NCBI GenBank assembly: GCA_030425425.1
Contig: JAUIAO010000019.1
Coordinates: forward strand, 29,198-93,197
Origin: Bacteroidia bacterium
GTDB lineage: Bacteria > Bacteroidota > Bacteroidia > Cytophagales > Cyclobacteriaceae
DNA: 64,000 nt
Reading direction: 5' to 3'
In this document: piece after piece, positions 59,654-64,000 of the stretch
How the letters are laid out: each line of letters opens with the position of its first letter
Position numbering within the stretch: the stretch's first letter is position 1
Position numbers and translations under genes: made by a program
The notes under the pieces: model-generated
The model's input: the letters and a program-made list of their open reading frames with translations, nothing else
Database searches by the model: none
What the model was told of the DNA's origin: nothing

Positions 59654-60202
59654 TCAGGACTTTTTCTTTTCAGAGCCAGCAGGCTTCACGTGCTTCCATG
59701 AGTCCCCACGTTTGATACTAAAAATGGTTCCTACTGACACGCCAAATTGCTTAGCAATGATTTTAACACGTGTCTTGCGATTTGGATCGAGCATCATTTT
59801 CTTGATGATGGCTACCTGCGTGCGGGTGAGTTTGTTGTTGGGAGTGAAGTCCTTATTGTAGGTATAAGCAGACTTGTGAAATTTACTCATATGGTCTTTA
59901 AACTCTTCTTTGTTCACCCATTTTAGGTTATCCGCTTCCGGATTTCCTTTGTTACCATCCAAAAATATGATATGATCAAGGTTGTTTGGATTAGGGAGAT
60001 AGAGCTCTGCAACAATTTTATGGACGTAGATCAAAGTGTTTTTGCCATCAGTTTTCCGGGTTGGAATGGCTCTGTAGCCCATGTTTTTGTAGTGCTTGAG
60101 GAGTTTTGGGGGATCGAAATATAGGGATTTCACCTCGCCATAGTTGCTTACCAGAAACTTATTGCGAATGTCTTCATTTTCCCAAACTTTCCATTCTTCC
60201 AT
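59654..60202 (-). CDS. NUMOD4-HNH protein
   Basis: This encodes 182 residues. NUMOD4 motif at the N-terminus (EEWKVWENEDIRNKFLVSNYGEVKSL) is followed by an HNH-like nuclease part (YVHKIVAELYLPNPNNLDHI and DGNKGNPEADNLKWV, near 80-120), then a C-terminal helix-turn-helix region (LTRTQVAIIKKMM and KIIAKQFGVSVGTIFSIKRG). The domain order is typical of free-standing homing-endonuclease-like genes in Bacteroidota and phages. There is no intron. A basic tail (AGSEKKKS) follows. Confidence 0.87.
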   Translation of the reverse strand: MEEWKVWENEDIRNKFLVSNYGEVKSLYFDPPKLLKHYKNMGYRAIPTRKTDGKNTLIYVHKIVAELYLPNPNNLDHIIFLDGNKGNPEADNLKWVNKEEFKDHMSKFHKSAYTYNKDFTPNNKLTRTQVAIIKKMMLDPNRKTRVKIIAKQFGVSVGTIFSIKRGDSWKHVKPAGSEKKKS

Positions 60203-60316
60203 AGCGAGAGAAGAGTTACGTGATCAAAAGTACCAAAAAATCAGATACTTAGCTAGTTTTTAAAACCGTCAGCCTAAATCGTAAAAGAAAGTTCACGCAA
60301 TAATGAAGGATAGGTT

Positions 60317-60350
60317 ACAAAAAAGGAGTGAATCGGCTGATTCACTCCTT
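60317..60350 (-). terminator. terminator of the metalloprotease gene
   Basis: GGAGTGAATC / GATTCACTCC, perfect 10-bp stem with loop GGCT, followed on the minus strand by a run of T. A near-identical hairpin occurs at 63061-63093. Confidence 0.88.
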
Positions 60351-60362
60351 CTCTAGTCTGTT

Positions 60363-62273
60363 TTATTCAATGACTATTCTGTAAGTTTCATAAAAATCTT
60401 TTTTGGAAATATTGACCAGATATACTCCCGGGTCTAAGTGCTTGAGGTTCATGGATAGTCCATTCTTATTCAGAGCACCTTTTTTCTTGCTATTACCCAG
60501 CAGGTCGGTAATTTCTACCTGATAGACAAGCTCAGATGATTCCTGATACGCTTCCAGTTCCTCTATATTGGTGATGCTGATGTCTATATCTCCCGGAGAA
60601 GGATTGGGGTTGATGACGATCTGGGGTGTGATGCAGCAAGGTCCTCCGGGATTTCCCGGATTACAGCTTACTGGCACAGTGACAGAAGCGGGAAAGGTAG
60701 TGCCACAAGTGTTGCTAGCTGTCGCTGTGATGGTCATAGAGGTGCCCAGATCATTGGGGTCTACATTGATAAAAGACTGGCTGCCCGTGAATGAGGCACT
60801 ATTCGATTGGGTGATGATGCCACCACTCACATTGAAGGTATAGCTATCTACACCATCTTGATATGCCAGACCTACTTCACCGGCTGTACATCCAAAAGTA
60901 CTTGGATAATAGTCAAAAACTGGTGAGTTTGGCTTGCCTACCCAAACATCTACTGAAGTGTTGAAAAAATTGCAATCGTTTCCTTCGTGAAAGGTAACTG
61001 TAACCCAACCTCTTTGAAATCCATTGGCTGCTTTTATGAATGCAGAAATACCACTTCCTGAGCGAGTTGATGGATCGATTAGGGATTCTGGAGAGACTTT
61101 CCATTTTAAATTCATTCCGGGTGGTGGATTCTGTAAAGTTATCGTCTGTCCTGAGGTGCAAATAGGCTGTGTATGTCCAGAAAAATCACCATAATAATCC
61201 CATTCAAATAAGTTTTCAATGTAGTACCACATTTGACCGATTTGATGTGGTGAAAACTCATTTAAGCACGTAGAATTGGAGTAAGACATTATATTGTTAA
61301 CTGGAGGAGCCCAAGGCACCTCGTCATTATCTTCGAAATAATCTCCTGAAGTGCTTCCGGGTAGATAAACACAAGGGCCATCTGTAACATTTGTAGTATC
61401 AGTAACGCCATTTGTCGCATTATCACTTGAAACATTTGGGTCAGCATTAGTGTCACAAAGAAAGTCGCCATTTATTTCACATGATTTTTTACCAAATGTA
61501 AAAAGGCACAATTCATCAATTCTATTATTTTTCGTGCGGCTTACTCTTTCTTGAAAACAAACGTCCCCTATTTCGCCATTTTCTTTATTATTTATTAATG
61601 AGAATAGCCTTCCAGGATGATGGGTATGCAGCAGACCTAGTGTGTGTCCTAGTTCATGTGCTAAAGTTACTCCCATTTGACCAGGGTTCTTATAAATACC
61701 GGGATTTGTGGTTTCTGTTTCTATTATGCAATTCCATCTTGATTTTGGGTAAGATGGATAGAAAGGGGTAATCGCATATCCAGTTCCTGCAATATCCGAA
61801 GAAAAGACAAAATGAATGTCAATTATGCCTGAATCACCTTTATTCCTAAAGAAACTGGCAACTTCGAGGAAAGTATTCCTTTCAGATCGATATGTCTCAT
61901 CACTTTCGAATTCAACAGAACCCACTTGGAAAAAATGAATCATTGTACCTGTTTCATCAAATAATTCATTCGCTTTATTAAGAACAGATTGTGCCGTAAT
62001 TGCATCTATATTGGAATTTGTATTACCTAAATCATCTAAGTAAATATGTAGTTTTACAGGTAATTGATATCGATATTCTGGACACCCTGTTCTTGCTTGG
62101 GGGCTAGAGCTATAAAATCCTCTTTCAGTAATATAATCCTCCAAAAATTGGTTGTTGTCATACCAGGGAAAAGCGACAACAGTGGCAGAATCCGGCATAG
62201 GCATGTCGTCCTGGGCTAGTGTTGAATGTGGTAATCCGAAGATAAAAAGCAGGATAGTAAAAATTGTTTTCAT
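60363..62273 (-). CDS. secreted zinc metalloprotease with T9SS sorting domain
   Basis: This encodes 636 residues. Signal peptide MKTIFTILLFIFGLPHSTLAQ. A metzincin-like active site HELGHTLGLLHTH near residue 214 (three His, Glu) and a downstream Met-turn NIMSYSNSTC near 330 fit the M43/pappalysin group. Ig/PKD-like beta domains follow (about 370-560), and the last 75 residues, NPNPSPGDIDISI to YRIVIE, form a type A T9SS sorting domain, so the protein is exported and attached or released at the surface. Start: the inner ATG 62273. A long duplicate of its 3' part lies at 63106. Confidence 0.92.
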   Translation of the reverse strand: MKTIFTILLFIFGLPHSTLAQDDMPMPDSATVVAFPWYDNNQFLEDYITERGFYSSSPQARTGCPEYRYQLPVKLHIYLDDLGNTNSNIDAITAQSVLNKANELFDETGTMIHFFQVGSVEFESDETYRSERNTFLEVASFFRNKGDSGIIDIHFVFSSDIAGTGYAITPFYPSYPKSRWNCIIETETTNPGIYKNPGQMGVTLAHELGHTLGLLHTHHPGRLFSLINNKENGEIGDVCFQERVSRTKNNRIDELCLFTFGKKSCEINGDFLCDTNADPNVSSDNATNGVTDTTNVTDGPCVYLPGSTSGDYFEDNDEVPWAPPVNNIMSYSNSTCLNEFSPHQIGQMWYYIENLFEWDYYGDFSGHTQPICTSGQTITLQNPPPGMNLKWKVSPESLIDPSTRSGSGISAFIKAANGFQRGWVTVTFHEGNDCNFFNTSVDVWVGKPNSPVFDYYPSTFGCTAGEVGLAYQDGVDSYTFNVSGGIITQSNSASFTGSQSFINVDPNDLGTSMTITATASNTCGTTFPASVTVPVSCNPGNPGGPCCITPQIVINPNPSPGDIDISITNIEELEAYQESSELVYQVEITDLLGNSKKKGALNKNGLSMNLKHLDPGVYLVNISKKDFYETYRIVIE

Positions 62274-62295
62274 GATTATTATAATTTTTGGAATC

Positions 62296-62823
62296 TCAAT
62301 TAACTTTCTTTCTAAACCAATAAGAGGATCGTCCAACTCCTAATGAATCAGGTAATTCATTCAGGGGTACTCTTGCATCAGAGCCATTGAAGAAAACCTC
62401 AGGGCCAGGGGAGCGCGTAGGAAAATAGACTTCCATGGTATCCGTATCGCCATTGCCTATGTAGATATAGTAAGTTCTGGTAAATGCTGAATCAGATATG
62501 CACTGATTGAAACACTTGATTTCTTGAAAAGGGTTAAACCATTCTATGATATACCATCCATCGGTATATTTAAAAGGATTATGATACATTTGGTCATTTC
62601 TGGTATTGGTTATCACTACAGAATCAGGGTGAATCAGTTGCCCATCGGTACCCATTAAGTTTTCATAAGTATCTGCATTAACAAAACTGAAGCCAAATCC
62701 TTCACAGCTTTCTTGAGGAACAAATTCACAGTCCCCGTATGTTTTAACATTATTATCACAGCTAAGCAAATGACTGATAGTGAAAGTGATTGTAAGGAGT
62801 AGTATTTCTCTAGAGAGTTTCAT
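62296..62823 (-). CDS. cysteine-rich lipoprotein of unknown function
   Basis: This encodes 175 residues from ATG 62823 with a signal peptide ending ISHLLSC (lipobox Cys). The mature part has several Cys (CEFVPQESCEGFGF, EIKCFNQC) and a beta-rich order; PGPEVFFNGSDARVPL is distinctive. It precedes the metalloprotease by 22 bases, so the two are likely co-transcribed and may work together. A longer frame to 62886 loses the signal peptide. Confidence 0.75.
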   Translation of the reverse strand: MKLSREILLLTITFTISHLLSCDNNVKTYGDCEFVPQESCEGFGFSFVNADTYENLMGTDGQLIHPDSVVITNTRNDQMYHNPFKYTDGWYIIEWFNPFQEIKCFNQCISDSAFTRTYYIYIGNGDTDTMEVYFPTRSPGPEVFFNGSDARVPLNELPDSLGVGRSSYWFRKKVN

Positions 62824-63060
62824 ATTATCTAATTTATGTAGTTGAAAATGTACAGACCAATAAATATATTCCATTGACCTCTTCATTACTCACTACTTTC
62901 CTATAAAACGTTCTTGAAGCAATTGTAAAAAAAAAAACGAGGAGAAATCAAAGAGAACGGACTGATATAAATCAGTTTTTTGCAGTGTATTATAAACACT
63001 TAAAGAAGTTGTATCTAATGTAGATATCAGAAGGGTGTGTTTTTGACTGGATTTTTCACA

Positions 63061-63093
63061 AAAAAAAGGAGTGAACCGGCTGATTCACTCCTT
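63061..63093 (-). terminator. duplicated terminator hairpin
   Basis: GGAGTGAACC / GATTCACTCC with loop GGCT (one mismatch), with a run of T on the minus strand; a copy of the hairpin at 60317-60350, showing the duplication reaches past the coding end. Confidence 0.8.
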
Positions 63094-63105
63094 CTCTAGT
63101 CTGTT

Positions 63106-63903
63106 TTACTCAATGACTATCCTGTAAGTTTTATAAAAATCCTTTCTGGAGATATTGACCAGATAGATACCCGGATCTAAGTGCTTGAGGTTCATGGATA
63201 GGCCGTTTTTATTGAGCGCTCCTTTTCTCTTGCTGTTACCCAGCAGGTCGGTGACTTCTACCTGAAAGACCAGCTCAGATGCTTCCTGATAGGCTTCCAG
63301 TTCCTCTATATTGGTGATGCTAATGTCTATATCTCCCGGAGAAGGATTGGGGTTGATGACGATCTGGGGTGTGATGCAACATGGACCTCCGGGATTTCCC
63401 GGATTACAGCTGACTGGCACAGTGACAGAGGCTGGAAAAGTAGTACCACAAGTATTGCTAGCTGTCGCTGTGATGGTCATAGAGGTGCCCAGATCATTGG
63501 GATCCACATTGATAAAAGACTGGCTACCCGTGTATGAGGCACTATTCGATTGGGTGATGATGCCACCACTCACATTGAAGGTATAGCTATCTACACCATC
63601 TTGATATGCCAGACCTACTTCACCGGCTGTACATCCAAAAGTGCTAGGGTAGTAGTCAAAAATAGGAGCAGTAGGCTTCCCTATCCAGACATCTTTTGTA
63701 ATAGAAACACTGCCACATGCTCCTGTGATTGTTGCAGTGATGATTCCACTACCTGAATTAAAGCCATTGGTTGCACGTGTTGTAAAGCTTGATCCTGTAC
63801 CACTGTCCACTGCGAATAAGCTGGTTGGAGAAACAGACCAGTTTACAGCTACTCCTGAAGGTAGATTTTCTATTGAACCCGGATTATGCATTAGAATAAT
63901 CAA
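63106..63903 (-). pseudogene. headless copy of the metalloprotease C-terminal part
   Basis: The open frame gives 265 residues with no signal peptide. From GKP...DYYPSTFGC to the end (about 195 residues) it is nearly identical to the tail of the metalloprotease, including the T9SS sorting domain; the first 75 residues are a related but diverged Ig-like domain (AVNWSVSPTSLF). In the same frame an in-frame TAA at 63913-63915 precludes a longer protein. It has no catalytic domain, so it is probably a pseudogene or a duplicate left by unequal crossing-over. A separate frame at 63887-64000 stays open to the window edge but is of unclear meaning. Confidence 0.65.
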
Positions 63904-64000
63904 AAGGAGGGCTTAAGGATGAAATCTGAGAAAAAATTCCATCCATCCAAGGTCTTCTTTTTGCAGGTAAAGAGATTTTCAGCACTCTTTTGTTGGCATG

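Noticed and set aside
63887..64000. Upstream continuation of the T9SS fragment through a frameshift
   Set aside because: The upstream open frames show no similarity to the matching part of the metalloprotease, so a fused intact gene is not supported.

Overview
The window looks like chromosomal DNA of a member of the Bacteroidota, most likely order Cytophagales. The support is: many lipoproteins with a short N-terminal lipobox; two proteins ending in a type IX secretion (T9SS) C-terminal sorting domain; promoters of the TTTG / TAnnTTTG type instead of E. coli-like boxes; an 800-residue fused alpha/beta E1 dehydrogenase; an AT-rich base composition; and the typical tsaD-tamB pair. No plasmid, phage or IS transposase genes are visible, and most of the window is ordinary core genome.

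Layout. 1-6850: ruvC facing an operon of flippase-like protein, GT2 glycosyltransferase, a small protein, a SpoIIE-type phosphatase, a polysaccharide deacetylase, a TatD nuclease and asparaginase I, all overlapping or nearly so, followed by tRNA-Ser(GGA). 7097-9354: an ExbB / small membrane protein / ExbD / ExbD motor cluster closed by a terminator. 9414-13247 (minus): tsaD, smpB, an HNH nuclease, an aldehyde dehydrogenase and a coiled-coil lipoprotein. 13271-21105 (plus): giant tamB, photolyase, a small protein, RNase P RNA, and a sigma-54-type response regulator that lacks a DNA-binding domain. 21127-32515: tiny lipoprotein, LuxE-like protein, lipoprotein, fused E1 dehydrogenase, alanine dehydrogenase, HsdR-N-like nuclease, MFS transporter, Ldh-family dehydrogenase, NDH-2, RDD protein.

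33361-41939 is the most unusual stretch. A C39-like cysteine peptidase, a RimK-type ATP-grasp ligase, a GCS2-type ligase, an N-formylglutamate amidohydrolase-like protein and an AstE-like zinc deacylase would make a complete peptide/amide making-and-trimming set. The last gene is cut off from the first four by about 3.5 kb that carries two paralogous outer-membrane barrels, a TPR-like protein and a lipoprotein, and is studded with seven copies of a palindromic repeat (stem-AGGA-stem). Four of the copies form the two ends of the insert.

42119-59653: a glucan-phosphorylase-like enzyme whose PLP lysine is replaced, monoacylglycerol lipase-like hydrolase, membrane patatin, C2-like protein, aspartyl protease-PDZ, a secreted protein, a sensor kinase with a periplasmic binding domain, SAM hydrolase, PhoH, GNAT, ComEC and RecQ. 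59654-64000 (minus): an HNH protein, a secreted T9SS zinc metalloprotease, a lipoprotein, and a headless duplicate of the metalloprotease tail with its terminator.

Starts were often moved inward from the longest open frame to the first ATG giving a good signal peptide or removing an overlap with a neighbour. Functional calls rest on motifs read by eye; no database search was possible.
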